In this document: positions 50,617-62,759 of the stretch, in pieces | Numbering within the stretch: position 1 is the stretch's first letter | Layout: each line of letters begins with the position of its first letter | The notes under the pieces: model-generated | Seen by the model: the letters and a program-made list of their open reading frames with translations, nothing else | Told to the model about the DNA's origin: nothing | Database searches by the model: none | From: Brachionus manjavacas | Taxonomy: Eukaryota > Rotifera > Eurotatoria > Ploima > Brachionidae | DNA length: 64,000 nucleotides | Direction of reading: 5' to 3' | Assembly: GCA_019054805.1 (NCBI GenBank) | Contig: JAHQIY010000002.1 | Location: forward strand, 8,370,001 to 8,434,000 | Position numbers and translations under genes: made by a program

Positions 50617-52603
50617 TCTAAAGACGCAAAAGCATAATTTGACAATTAAAAATAGCTTTTTTGGCGCACAGAAAAAAATCGATATTGCAGGTATTTTCAT
50701 TAGCAGTATTCAAAAACCCATTTATTTACTAAATTATATAATTTCTAAAAGTCAAATGAACCATTTATTAGCAACAAAAAATATTGTCCTTTTTACAAAA
50801 AAACTCATTTATCTGAGAGTTAATTAAAAAATTTAGTCACAAATTTAACCCAAATATCAAAATTTTGTCGAATGTTGGCCCCGAGCACTGACCTCGTCGT
50901 CTGATCGCTCAAGCCCGAAACAGTCAAACTTTACTACGCAATCTTTTTGTTAATTAAATAATTTTTGGACTTTCTTGATTAATTTTTTAACGATGTCCAT
51001 TAAATAAATCTGTGGCCAACCCTACTGGCAAATCTGGCCAAAAACTTGCATCAAAACTTAATGAAAAAACTGCTTATTTTATTATCCTTGTAATTCTTCA
51101 TTATTTTGCGTTGGGTTTGATTTTTTCTCAAATTTGACTAGAAAAGCCTTTTTTTTATTATAGAATCATAATTTAATTTATTTACTTTTTTCATAATTTA
51201 AAGCCTTACTGGCAAAAAAATTAAATAAAAATAATTTCTAATTAAATATTTAAATAAAAGACAAATAAAAGGTTTTATCCTGTTAGGAAAAAAAAGAAAT
51301 TTCGAATTTTTAAAAAATCGACTCCCAAAAATAAAGATTAAATTGAAGACTATCAATTAAATCAACGTCAAATATTTTTTTTTAAATCTCAATTGAGTTC
51401 ATCATTGTCATTTTTTGAAAACTTCTCGACAAAAAAAAAGCTAATCAGTGGATTGTCTTTACTTTAAACTGCAATTAAGTAATTAAGTCACAAATTTTGA
51501 AGCTTAGGCTTTTTTTTATTTAAATTTTTTATTAAACCGTAAATAAAACCCCCCAAACAGATGCATCACTCTAAAAGTGTGTCATATTTAAAATATTTAA
51601 ATAAATTATTATTACAAAATAAAATGTTTTTTTTTTGCTATTTTTGAGTGTGGAATTTACGGACATATTCAAAATCCATATGTGCTGAGTAATCGATGTG
51701 TCTGCTAGAACTCTTCAAACTAAATGATATATGGCTTTGTTGTTGCTATTTTTTCAAAGGTAATTCAGCTTAAATCTCGGTTAGCCTTCAAATAAGAGTA
51801 GCAAAAAAATAAAATATATTCATCTTTGCGAAAAAATTTTTATTACTATTATTTAAAAATTTAAATTAGACCAAACTAATCCAAATTTTATTTTTTTTTT
51901 TGATTAATTATTTACTCTTGAATATTATCTTGATTTTGAAAATTCCAAATGCAAAAGAGTAGATGCCTACATGAGCCACTGGAAATGAATAAATTTTGAA
52001 TTTTTTTTTTTTTTATGAGTGAATTATTTATCTAAATTGACCTTTTCTAAAGAAATTAAAAACAAATCAAGCGAAATAGTTTCTCAAGGATATTTTTTGC
52101 GAATAGTGTCCAAAATTTAAATTCCTAATCAATAAACCTTTAATAATTAAAATAGATAATAGAAAAAAATCGAATATTATGTCAAATAATTATTCAAAAT
52201 TTCAACCGCAGATGGAAAAAAAATTTTGTTTGAATTTTTATAATTTTATAATTATTATTTTTCATTGAACAATCCTATGGGTTTTTTTTCTCCTCGGCAT
52301 TTATACAAATACGGAACCCCCTGCGTTAGCACTTGATTGCCAATTAGAGTTACTTAGTGATGAAATCATTTAAAATTGGCAAAATCAAAACAAGCAATTC
52401 GATTCTAAACTATTCCATATCCTATCTGAGAAACTAAAAATCAACTTCTCGTCTTTTCAGGTAGAATTTAAAGGATAATTTATCGATTTTTCGGAGCCAG
52501 ATGGATAATAAATATTTGCTTTTATTAAAACAATTAAAAATTCACTTAATTAAAAATGCTTTAAAAATTTATTAAAAAATTGAAAAAAAAACAAAGTGTC
52601 CGC
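50617..52603. other. Intergenic stretch
   Basis: A GC-richer block at 50868-50950 is open on both strands (plus: TSSSDRSSPKQSNFTTQSFC and stop; minus: DCVVKFDCFGLERSDDEVSA). It might be an exon or UTR of the docking-protein candidate, but I cannot decide. The remainder is AT-rich and featureless. Confidence 0.35.
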
Positions 52604-53220
52604 TTAGCATTTGACATGGCATATAATTCCGGCAACCAGGTCACAAGCGACCGTAACCCATAAGCCATTTGTCTTGTTAATAGCAACATAGTTGTAGATC
52701 GGGTCAAAGCCATAGACTAAATTAAAAATGATTAATTTTTGTTTTATTTATGGAAAGCAGTCTACGCTGGTCAAAATTAGTGTAGCTCACACTGTCACCA
52801 TTGGACCAAACAAATGTGTCATTTGGAAGTATGCGACCTGAAGTATGGAACAAGCCATTGTCTACATCTGTTTGTTTCATGAAGCCTTAAGGACCACAAA
52901 TTATCCTGTGGCAACAAAAATTTTTTGTTTAAATTTACTATGGATTAGGTGGTTTTGGGCGGCAGAATGAACAGAAGCGAGCTCCATGCCGATTGAATTG
53001 CAGTACTGTCTTGCCCCGTCCGCGTCTCTCAGCTCATACCTTAAAAAGAAGTAGTCCCGAGTGCCCGGGATGGTGTGAAAATCATAGGGCAAATGATCAC
53101 ACGCAGTATTAACTAAAACAAAGAGTAAATTTTTATTGATTAGAAAAAGGGCCAATTTTAACTTGGTAGAGCGTGGTTGAGTCCGAATGAGATTAGGCCT
53201 ACAAGTATACCAAGGTTCAT
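52604..53220 (-). CDS. Secreted C-type lectin-like protein, four exons
   Basis: The product is probably an extracellular carbohydrate- or ligand-binding protein. The exons are 53220-53163, 53112-52939, 52885-52766 and 52716-52604, with introns of 50, 53 and 49 bp and phases that all join in frame. The 154 residues begin with a signal peptide (MNLGILVGLISFGLNHALP). The single C-type lectin domain shows its usual landmarks in order: ACDHLP, ARQYCNSIGMELASVHSAAQ, ILPNDTFVWSNGDSVSYTNF, NKTNGLWVTVACD, and GIICHVKC. No EPN or QPD calcium/sugar motif is visible, so classical Ca2+-dependent sugar binding is doubtful. A longer frame from ATG 53227 reads through the first intron and lacks a signal peptide, so I reject it. 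Confidence 0.82.
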
Positions 53221-53585
53221 TTTGCATTAGTTTTGAAATTTTTTAAAAAATTTTTTTTTCAAATTTAATTCAAATTGAGTTATTTAACCGAATTTGGTTA
53301 AGGTTAAAGTTACGTAATAAAACAGCTGGATTTTGATAAAGTTTAGCCAAATATTTAGAAAAAAAACCGGAAACCTAAACTACCTTCATTGACATGATAC
53401 AATTACACAATATCAAAAATTTCTCATGGTTTTATGTCTCGGTGAGAATTCAAGTTAATTTTTATTTTACCTTGAAAAAAAAAAATTTCCAAAATTTTCA
53501 TTTTTTATCTTATCATTTCTTATCGTTTTTTTTTTATAATTTATGATTTAACTTTTTTTTTTTTTTGTTAAATTATTATTAAAAA
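53221..53585. promoter_or_regulatory. Divergent promoter region between lectin and hydrolase
   Basis: The two start codons are 365 bp apart and the genes point away from each other. The interval has long T tracts. Any core element on either side is ambiguous. Confidence 0.45.
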
Positions 53586-54545
53586 ATGCAGCAAAATGAG
53601 TTTGAATTAGATGAGCAAATGTCCCAAGAGACCAGGGATTTTGTGGCCAGTTCACTAAGGATAATCCGGCCGTCACAAGTGCCCAACATTGATGTGAACG
53701 TATCCAGAAAAGCGCGAGCAGCCAACACTGCCAAAGTTTTGTCCAAATTAAATTTTGACAATTTGGTAAAATTAGAGGTCTTGGTGAAAAATTCAGCAGA
53801 TGGTTGTGAAATACCAGTGTCTATTTTTTCGCCCAAAGATTGTGTGGCCGATGCGCCGATCACAGTTTTTTATCACGGTGGCGGATGGACATTCGGCTCA
53901 CGTGATTCCCACTACCACGCCGTGGCCTCATGTGCCACCATGACAAAAACAATATGGGCCTCTGTCGAGTACCGACTGGCTCCGGAGAATAAATTTTTGG
54001 TCCAGATTGGCGATTGTGAGAATGCGCTGCGGTGGGTTTTGGACAACAAGGCTTCGATTGGGTCCCAAAATAGCAAAGTGGGAGTGAGTGGAGACAGTGC
54101 CGGTGGACACTACGCCGCAATTTTGGCTCACCAATTCAAAAAAGAACTAGACTATCAAATTTTAATCTATCCATGTGTTGATTTGATAACAGTGTACCAG
54201 TCATATGCAAAATACTCCAAAGACTGCTATCTTATCAATCCGGTGCTGATAAATTTTTTTATCAATAATTTAATGGATGAAAAGGACGTTGGCATGCCCA
54301 GAGCGTCGCCTTTATTCTACCAGGATTTTGAAGACCTGCCAAAATGCTTGATTATCTGTGCTCAACTAGACCCCCTAGTTGATCAATCCTTTGCCTATGA
54401 GAAAAAGTTACGCGAAAATAAAGTGGAGTGTGTTTTGTACCAAGTAGATGGAACTGTGCATGGATTTTTTCACAATGGAGTTTTTTTGCCAAATGCATTT
54501 GGTCAAGCTGTCAAACAAATTGTCGACTTTATGCAAGAGTTGTGA
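53586..54545 (+). CDS. Alpha/beta hydrolase, HSL (hormone-sensitive lipase) type
   Basis: It is a serine esterase or lipase acting on small esters; the substrate is not evident. The intronless ORF has 319 residues. The oxyanion-hole motif HGGGW is at 97-101. The nucleophile elbow GDSAGG is at 169-174 (Ser171). The acid is probably Asp262 in AQLDPLVDQ, and His292 lies in TVHGFFHNG. VEYRLAPENKF at 127-137 is typical of the family. The length fits a compact bacterial/AADAC-like enzyme without extra domains, and there is no signal peptide or membrane anchor. AATAAA is at 54601. The lack of introns, while its neighbours have several, allows horizontal transfer or retroposition, but composition does not decide it. 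Confidence 0.9.
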   Translation: MQQNEFELDEQMSQETRDFVASSLRIIRPSQVPNIDVNVSRKARAANTAKVLSKLNFDNLVKLEVLVKNSADGCEIPVSIFSPKDCVADAPITVFYHGGGWTFGSRDSHYHAVASCATMTKTIWASVEYRLAPENKFLVQIGDCENALRWVLDNKASIGSQNSKVGVSGDSAGGHYAAILAHQFKKELDYQILIYPCVDLITVYQSYAKYSKDCYLINPVLINFFINNLMDEKDVGMPRASPLFYQDFEDLPKCLIICAQLDPLVDQSFAYEKKLRENKVECVLYQVDGTVHGFFHNGVFLPNAFGQAVKQIVDFMQEL

Positions 54546-54919
54546 TTGACAATTGATTTTATGGTTATTTTTACAAGAGATTTAATAATATGAAATTTAT
54601 AATAAATTTTTTACCTAAATTATTTTTCTTTTTTTTTGATCAAGTCTCTTATTCAAAGCGTTTAGTTTTAAAAAAAAATTTCCACTTAAAATTTATCGAA
54701 ATATTAAGCTTTAATAAATTTGAGGGTTTATTATTTAATAATATTAAGAAAAAGAGAATTTAATTCGAGTACCACAAAATTGGAATAAAATACCCCAATT
54801 TTTTTTATTTTTTTCCCAATTATTAAGATTATATTTTATTTTAAATAATTTAAAAATAATACTTTTTCATGCAAGAGTGGTACAATAATCAAACTAAAGC
54901 AAAATAAATAAATGTATAA

Positions 54920-55319
54920 TGTTCCGCTTTTAGTTTTTTCCAATATTTACGAAAGTAGAAGATCATTAATTTTTCAGATTTTACCTAAAATTAGGTGAAA
55001 TTTTCAACAATTACGTAAATTGTTGTAGAAATAAAAATTTTAGAGCTTTGACGTCATTTTTTATTTCTTTAATGGTCAAGGACTTAATTTTTGTTAATTT
55101 AGAAAAAAATTTAATCATAAAATAAATCAAAAAGAAACCATTAAATTTTCCTTTATAATTAACTCACTCAAAAGATGCCAAAGCTCTTAAATTATTTGGA
55201 CATTATTGTTTTTACAAGGTAAATGTTGAAAATTTATCCAACTTTAGGTAAAATCTGGTAAATTTATGATTTTTTACTTTTTAAAAAAAATAAATTTTTG
55301 AAATAGCAAAAGCGGAACA
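54920..55319. mobile_element. Harbinger-like MITE, 400 bp
   Basis: The ends TGTTCCGCTTTT and AAAAGCGGAACA are perfect inverted repeats flanked by TAA on both sides (54917-54919, 55320-55322). A 3 bp TWA target is characteristic of PIF/Harbinger. The interior is partly self-complementary (TTTTACCTAAA with TTTAGGTAAAA; TCTAAAATTTTTAT region). There is no ORF. Confidence 0.75.
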
Positions 55320-55322
55320 TAA

Positions 55323-56614
55323 CTCTATTTTTATTTCAAAGTTTAGGTACTTTTTCTTAAATTAGTTATCAATTTTTAATAAAAAGTGCCAATAGGTTAA
55401 AAATATTGGATTTCTACTTAATTTAGTGTTAATTAAATTTTTATTTATCTTAATATTTTCGGAAGAAATAAAAAATTTTGGGGTATCGATTATAATCTTT
55501 CTTAAAAAAAGCTTTAATTTGTTGCGTAATTATTTGCACTGAAAAAAAATACATTTATTTCTTCTAAATAAAAAGGCTTATTTAATTTTTTTTTAACTTT
55601 GTTTAAAAATTTTTAATTTAATTTTATTTTTTCTTAACTCTAAATTTTATACAGACTATGGATGACCATTTTATTTTTGACACTAGAGAGTGCGAGTTTT
55701 TTTCTATAGCTTAAAAACTAGTGGATTTAGAATTTAAAATGTGTATACCTTAGTTTTAACATCAGATTAAATTAAAATTCAAGTTTATAATTTAAAGAAA
55801 AAAGTTGATTAGATTCTTTTCAAAAGGTTTTTAAATGATTTTAAGACAAAATCGTCCAGATCTTTATTGATATGTTCATACACAGTCTCTTAACATATTC
55901 ATTGTTCAAATGAATGATTTACAACAATCAATGATTCCTTAGCCCAGGTTTTTTAGAGTTTCAAGTCTCTGACTCTAAATTTAAATATAATGCTTTCTTT
56001 TTTCAATTAAGAAAATAGTTTTTAAATAAAGATTTGAATATTTAAACTCTTCTTTCTTTTATTTAATATACCTCACGCTATTAAATAAACATTTCAATAT
56101 TTGCTTTATAGTACAAACTTATCGAAAAGAATTATAAACTTTGATTTTCAAATAATAAGCAAAATTTGTATGAATAATTACGCCGCCATTAGGCTCAAGA
56201 AATGAAAGGTTAGCAAATAATAGCTTGTTAAATTTTTTTTTACATACTTTGTTATTAAAACCTTTAAATAACAGAAGTTATAAGAAAAAAATTAAATTTT
56301 TTTATTTAAATTAGTTTATTTTCTAAAATATTAAAGACAATGTGATTTAATTTTATATGACGCTCAAACTCTCTAGGAGTATTAAATTTTTTTAATTTGA
56401 TAAAAAAAGATATTATAAAAAATTAATAAAATTTTTAGGAAAGAAAAAAAAATTCCTTATTTTCATTCGGCTTTGTATAAATTTTTTAGGTAAACAAGCA
56501 TAAAATAACCGAAAGAAAATTATTTTATTTTATATCTATTAAGATATTATATTTCTTTCGCTCAATTTAAAAAGTTGATTTGATTTTATTACTGGGTCTA
56601 TCGACTTTGTGATT
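55323..56614. other. Intergenic AT-rich stretch
   Basis: No gene was seen. A short fragment at about 55415 resembles the 330 bp dispersed repeat. Confidence 0.5.
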
Positions 56615-56861
56615 AGGTGTTCACAAAAAAATGTGATCGGTGATCAATGATCAAATATTTCATTTTAAAATTTTTGTTTAAAATGAAATCATAGCATTAG
56701 TCAAAAAAGAATCATAAATTGCCGATTTAAATTATAGTAGGAGTAGTAGTAGTAGGTAATGCTGTGGGAAAATAAAACCCAAACATTGGCACCAGTTAAT
56801 ACCCTGCTTTTACAGCCTCCGTCGATTATTTCATACTTCCATAGTTGATTGTTAATCACTT

Positions 56862-58870
56862 TTATGAGATAAAGATTTCTATCAAAACCCAAGTTGCTTG
56901 TCGATAGATCAACGCGTAGTGATCTGTATTCACATGTAATTTGAATCCATACAGCTCTGTGCGAAATTCTTTAATTGCGTACACAACTGTCAAACATTCC
57001 TTTTCAGTGCTGCTGTAATGAATTTCGGCACCTTTGAGTAGTCGTGATGCGTAAGCGCATACATATTCGTTTCCATTTTTCATCAATTTGTGCTAAAATA
57101 GCGCAAATCGCATAGCCTAAAGCGTCGCAATGAAGTACAAATTTTCGATTAAACCTAGAAAACATTGAACTTGCTCAACATTTTTGGGAAGTTTTCTTTT
57201 ATTTATAGTCTCAAGTTTAGCTGAATCCATTTCTATTGTCGATCCTGATACTAAATGACCAAGAACTTTAACTTTTTTGGCGAACCAAGTGCATTTTTTT
57301 GTTTTATTTCGAGTTCTGCTTTTCTAAGAATGTTTCCTACTTCTATCAGATGCTCTAGGTGTTCTTCTATTGCTTTCGAGTGAAAAATGATATCGTCAAG
57401 GTATACCTCTACAAACATTTTATTGCCAAAAAGCCTGTGCATCATTCTGCTGAATTGAGCTGGGGCATTTTTTAATCCAAAAGGTTAGGCATTTTATAAC
57501 CTTTTAAATTGGGAATGTCCGTCTGAAGTGCAGAATGCTGTTTTATCCTTCGAATCTGGGTGCATCTCTACTTGCCAGTAGCAAGACCAGATTTTTCTGG
57601 ATTTGCTGTTAAACCACTAGAGTTTAGTCTTTCTAAGACTCTGCCAAGACGCTCATCTTGTTCCTCTTTTGTATTCCCAAATACTATGATATCGTCACTC
57701 ACTTTAGTCTCAACATCTAACCTAACACATTTCCAATTAATAATTGAAACATTTCTCCGGCTGATCAGTAACCAAAATTAGGCCGTGTGACTCTGAAAAG
57801 GTCAATGTGCGTGCTTAAGGTTGATAGATGACGACTGTCTGGATGAAGCTCAATCTGACTGTAACCATTGTTAAAATCGAGCTTAGAAAACCAAGACGCA
57901 CCATTCAACAAATGGACTAAATCGTCAACAGTTGGACAAATATGACGCTCTCTCTTGATCGCTTTAATTACTTGCTTGGCATTCACTACTTTTCTAATTT
58001 TTTCAGTTTGTTTTTTTGGAACCACATAAAATGGAGAAATCCAAGTTGTTGGGCCCAGATTCTTCAATGCTCTCGTGATCAACTGCATTCACCTTAGTAC
58101 CATAAACATTCTTCTCCACCTGAGCTTGCCGATATCTCTTCTCAAAATTTCCTGTCTGTTCGCATCTGTTAAACTTTTTGTTTTTAGCGGGACATTCTCC
58201 CATGTGTGTATATTGCAAACCATAGTTGTAACATTTCTTATAACTCACATTATCAAATTTAATTTTTTTCCCCTTTAACTTGATTCACTAAAATGGATGA
58301 GTCAAAACTTTTAGTCATGTCTTTCAACTGGTTGCTCCCGACTTCAAGTGTCCGACCTCAGTCTAGTAACTCATCCAATTTCAAGTCATTATTCGATCCT
58401 AATATTTTGCTAACTATCTCTTTATTGCAAGTTCCTTCTACGATCTGACTCATCTTCAACATCTTTAAACCCATAGTTTTTAGAGAGGTTTCGTTGTCGA
58501 GTTGCGTATGAAGCTATCGATTCTCCCTCCTTTGCTTGGTCGATCGAAAAATGTGCTTTTCAAAGTAGCGTTTTTCCTAGGATAAAAATGATCACCATGT
58601 TTCCTTTTCATATCATCGTACGTGTAAACATTATCCGGGTCTTCTTTTCCATCTTTATAGTTTTTTTTTCCACTGCTTCATAAATTCGAATGACCTCAAC
58701 GCCACCTTGATGAAGTTGTGCAGTCTTTTTCCTTTCGCCATCAGTTACATTCACCCATTTTAAAAAGTTTTTAGTCCCTTGATCCATTCGTTCCATTTTG
58801 AAACCAACCGTAGCGTCTTCCAAATCACAATCAAATATCAGAAAAAGACCATTGATATTCATTGTTTTTC
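56862..58870 (-). mobile_element. Ty3/gypsy LTR retrotransposon relic, scrambled
   Basis: The minus-strand relics, in order, are: a gag-like part (58862-58608), two CCHC-type knuckles (58240-58150, CYNYG and CEQTGNFEKR, with some ligands lost), reverse-transcriptase fingers and palm (58088-57765, FSKLDFNNGYSQIELHPDSR), a second palm piece (57445-57251, VEVYLDDIIFHS) and RNase H (57086-56910, YSSTEKECLTVVYAIKEF). The protease and integrase are not seen. Two non-identical palm pieces suggest a mosaic of two copies. It is dead. Confidence 0.8.
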
Positions 58871-59372
58871 CTCGTCGATAGATTTTTTACACTAAGTCAA
58901 ACACCAAGTTTTGTTTTTAATAAAAAATTTATTTTCTGACCAAAAAAAACCTCACATAAATATAAAATAAGTTTGTTTAAATAAGCGGCGCCAAGCCCAA
59001 ACAAGCTGTTTGATTTTTTACAAGCAAACACCATGCTAGCATGCGTCTAATGCATGTTTATTAAAACCACTACATAACAATACATTATTTGAACCAACGT
59101 TCATTACAACACACTTTTTCTGATTTAAGCTCATTGTCTAGTTAACTGACAATTTTAATAAATTGTATGGTGACTTTGATGGAACTGTAACTGAAATATT
59201 ATCAATGGTTCGATTTTTTCTTTCATTAGCATTCATTTCGGACATGACTTGGAATTTTTTTACATTAAATAATTGATCTACTTATTATGAAAAAAATATT
59301 AATAAAAGTTTAAAATTTTTAGTAGGAAATAAATTAAAAGTTTCTATATTTTTTTAATTAAATTCTATCTTT

Positions 59373-60341
59373 AAAGAGGTTGTGCATATTTACATGCAAA
59401 GTTCGCTCCAAAAAAAGGGGTTAAAAAAAACTTTCCATAATAAAAAAAACATTACAGCGTTAAAAAAAGACAAAAATCTAGTGTAGACATACTTTATTTT
59501 TAAAAAATGGAAAAGCCATTTTTTTCTCTGAATTCATCAAAAAATGACCATTTAAGGTACAATTCGATTATTTTATCAATTAATTGATGAAATATTTTTT
59601 ACAAATCAACTGATTTTTATCAATAAATTAAATTTTCAATTTAAAAAAAAACAATAATAATTAGCTTTATAACGACAAATTTTCAAAGTATTTTATTTTC
59701 ATGTTCCTTAATTGAAAATCAATCAATAAATTCTGTTGATCTTTGCTTTTATATTTTGGAATAAAATAAAAATATTATTAAACTATCTCTCTTTTGTTTT
59801 AATTATAAATAGAAAAAATCGTCTTTTTTTATAACCCAAAATTTGTTAACTATGATCTCGAGAAATTTTCGGTGTTTAAGCAAGAAAATCACTTATAATT
59901 GAAGATAAATCACTAAAAAACATGTATTTTTAAAAATTTAAAGAAAAATAATTTGGGGCCATATTGAAAATATAAAAAATATAAATATACTATCTAATAT
60001 CAAAATCTTTCAATAAAACCTCAATTTTTTTATTTAGTTTTTCCTTAATGGCTTTATCTTACAGAGCATAAAATTTTATACAAGACGAATATTTTTTCCA
60101 GCACTCGTATCGTCATAGTCCTTATTTTAATACGTTTTTCTTATATTTTAAATATTTAGAGTTGGTAGTCTTTAAGCTCTTATATCTCATGGCCCCAAAC
60201 TTTTATTTACGTAAAACATATTTTTTTCATAGGTCATCATATGATCCTAATATGATGACCTTCAAAATGATATATAATATGGGCATAAACATGGGATGGT
60301 CTAGGGAGCGAATTTTCCTATTAAATATGCACAACCTCTTT
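59373..60341. mobile_element. Inverted-repeat element (AAAGAGGTTGTGCATATTTA ends)
   Basis: The 20 bp ends are perfect complements (59373-59392 and 60322-60341), and a further GTTCGCTCC is shared inward. The interior has no recognisable ORF (the frame at 60162-60371 is unassigned). The palindromic GGTCATCATATGATCC to ATATGATGACC lies at 60232-60265. No target duplication was found. Confidence 0.65.
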
Positions 60342-60707
60342 CAGGATTTTTCTATTTCAGGATTTATTTAGTTTAATAACCAACATCAAATTATCAACGT
60401 ATGCTTTTAAGGAAATTTACTTAAAATTCAATTATTAATTTTATTAATTTTCGAAATAACAGCAATTCAATTCTAAGTAAATGCAAAATAATCCTTATAC
60501 TTTTTAAATATTATCTTTCCATTTTTTAGCTTTGCAAAAATTTTGTATTAAATTCGTTTTAATTTGTAGTTTTCTATAATGAATATCTATTTTTTTAAAC
60601 TTTTCTATTCATTAACATGAATTTAATATTATAAAATCGCTTTTAATATATTTTGGTGATCAAATTTTGGACATGAGACCTATGATCACATGTTTTTGTG
60701 AACACCT

Positions 60708-61651
60708 GATATATTTTCAAATGAAAAACGATACGTCACGACAATTTAATATTATTAAGAAGACATTAAAGCCTTTAAAATCTTTGACCGACCCAATCCT
60801 AATGCATTTGTTCACATTTACAGTTTGTCACATGAAGAAAATTAAGAAATATTTTAAAGTAAGTTTTTAGTTTTTTTATTAAAAACAAAAATTATTTTAA
60901 GTGTATCCAATATCTAAAGTCCAAGAGAGTCCAAGTGATACTAGCAAAAGAATAGTCTTTTTCAAGTTAGTCTAATTTAAAAGGTTCAATTTGGACTTTA
61001 TTTAATTTTATTATAACATTCTTTTATTTTAGATTTGTTTGAAAAAAAAACTGTCAAGAATGATTAAATTTATTGAACAAAAGGCAAAAGAAATAAAAAA
61101 AAAGGGTAAAATTTTTTACTTGGTATTCTTTCAAAATTTAATCTTGACTGGATCTAAAGTGTTCATTTAAAAAGAAGTTTTCCGGTTGTGTATATATTTA
61201 TTTTAAATATCCAAAATAAAAACGACCATCTAAACTCAAAAAGATTTGTTAAAAAACATACAACTGACAATCGACTTGAAAAAAATTTCTAGTAAATGAC
61301 TTGACTTGGGTTAAAAACAACTCTGATAAAAACTAAAATTTTCAAATTTTTTAAATGGGATTTTTTAAACTAACAAATTTCATTCCTGGCTAATAAATAA
61401 AAATGACACTTCCCTTTTATTTTATTTTACCTGATTCCCAAAACAAAATTTAAAGAAAAATTGTTTAGCCTTTTTAATAATTAGATTAATTTTACTTTTT
61501 TTGTCACACAATTAAAATAAAATTAGAAAAAAAATTTTTTATTTAATTTATTTTTGTTCGACTGATTGCCATGGATAAATTTTTGATTTTGAGCGCATTT
61601 TTTCGCCAGATATTTCGCCAAATTAAATTTTATTTGGCTCAAATTTGAACA
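60708..61651. other. Intergenic stretch upstream of the 61652 ORF
   Basis: It is AT-rich. I see no TATA box or gene that I would defend. Confidence 0.45.
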
Positions 61652-62674
61652 ATGGACAAGAAGTCAAAGCACGTTCTCAAAATCAACTGCATTCCTCTAA
61701 AAACAGATGACAGAATTTACGAGTCCACACTCTCGGTCAACTCGTCGCAAATCCCGGATATTTCAATCGGAAAAAAAGATACTATCAAGAGCTCAATTAA
61801 AAATTTTTTTAAACAAAAATTCAATCTAAACACCGACTCAAAGCCCAGTGAGAAGATCTTGGCCGAAGGTCAGCCTAACAGTGAAATTGTCAAAGAAATA
61901 TCCGAAATTGTCAACTCTCCTAATTTTGATGTCATTAAGCAATTTTTGTCCCTCGGAATCGGACCTGTCGGTGACTGCGCACCCATTCAGTCTTTGGAAC
62001 AACACCTCAACCAGTCTATTGAAGCCCACATTCAAAACTATCTGAATAGAAGACAGCTGAGCAAAAAAATCCTCAAGGACAGAAAAAAATTCCGAATTTC
62101 AAAAAAAGTTCCGGTCCACGAACAAACTTCATTTCGCGTGTCAGACCGGATCGAAAGGTTCGAAAACTTGAACAACTCCATCAACTCCATCCACTCCAAG
62201 TCGAAGGAAGCTGGTGACGAATTTAAAGTCTGGTCACCCAAAGTCATCGATTACATATGTAAAAAAAATAATAAAGTTAAAGTAAATAGAAAAACCTCGG
62301 TTTTGAGTCACTCAAAATCGAACACGGTCAACCCCTCTGTGTCAAGCTATCACTCAGCAAACAAGTCTGAATCCAGCACCAAAGCCGAATCGTTGACTTC
62401 GATTATTGAGGTAAACAAAAAGCAGAACGATGTGACAAGTTTGGAAGAGTTTCGCAAGAAGTTAAAGTCAGATCACATTGAGTTGATGAGTCAGGATGAA
62501 ATATTGGAAGAGAAGTTAATTTTGGACAGGTTGTTGTTTAAGATGGACTGGAATTCGACTTTTGGCAGTGACTATGACTCTCTGAAAAAACGATACAATC
62601 TTTTAAAGCTTTTCTTGAGTGGAATTAAATGCTCTAATTGCTCTCATTTGATTTATTTTCATCAAAATTTATAA
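61652..62674 (+). CDS. Uncharacterised protein, possible FAM13-like C-terminus
   Basis: The intronless frame has 340 residues and a composition distinctly richer than its flanks, so I regard it as a real gene. It is highly charged and Ser/Lys/Asn-rich, with a low-complexity Ser stretch at about 215-250. No signal peptide or transmembrane segment is seen. The last 70 residues (SLEEFRKKLKSDHIELM, then EILEEKLILDRLLFKMDWN and SLKKRYNLLKLFL) resemble the FAM13 C-terminal helical motif, where EEK..LQK.LL is followed by PLYDRYR..K..L. This is a pattern match by eye only. A polyadenylation signal AATAAA lies at 62748. An upstream exon cannot be excluded. Confidence 0.7.
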   Translation: MDKKSKHVLKINCIPLKTDDRIYESTLSVNSSQIPDISIGKKDTIKSSIKNFFKQKFNLNTDSKPSEKILAEGQPNSEIVKEISEIVNSPNFDVIKQFLSLGIGPVGDCAPIQSLEQHLNQSIEAHIQNYLNRRQLSKKILKDRKKFRISKKVPVHEQTSFRVSDRIERFENLNNSINSIHSKSKEAGDEFKVWSPKVIDYICKKNNKVKVNRKTSVLSHSKSNTVNPSVSSYHSANKSESSTKAESLTSIIEVNKKQNDVTSLEEFRKKLKSDHIELMSQDEILEEKLILDRLLFKMDWNSTFGSDYDSLKKRYNLLKLFLSGIKCSNCSHLIYFHQNL

Positions 62675-62759
62675 ATATTTATTAAAAAAATTTATTGAAT
62701 AATTAAACTCGGATATTGTTTATTTTTAGATTTTAACTAAATTTCTGAATAAAAATTGT

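Larger units (their letters stand above)
56615..60707. mobile_element. 4.1 kb unit with AGGTGTTCAC inverted ends
   Basis: AGGTGTTCACAAAAA and ATGTGATC at 56615-56639 are mirrored at 60684-60707. The flanks GATT and GATA are nearly equal, so no target duplication can be fixed. The interior contains a scrambled Ty3/gypsy relic (56862-58870) and another inverted-repeat unit (59373-60341). No transposase that would match the ends was found, so the autonomous partner is unknown. Confidence 0.55.

Noticed and set aside
52901-53227. 108-codon ORF starting at 53227 as the lectin start
   Set aside because: It reads through a 50 bp intron in the first part and lacks a signal peptide. The frame from ATG 53220 gives a proper signal peptide and in-frame splicing.
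53860-54134. Minus-strand ORFs of 68 and 86 codons opposite the hydrolase
   Set aside because: They are antisense frames of the strongly coding HSL-type gene, with no resemblance to known proteins.
59373-60341. Plus-strand ORF 60162-60371 as a gene
   Set aside because: It is short, AT-driven, and lies across the end of an inverted-repeat element.
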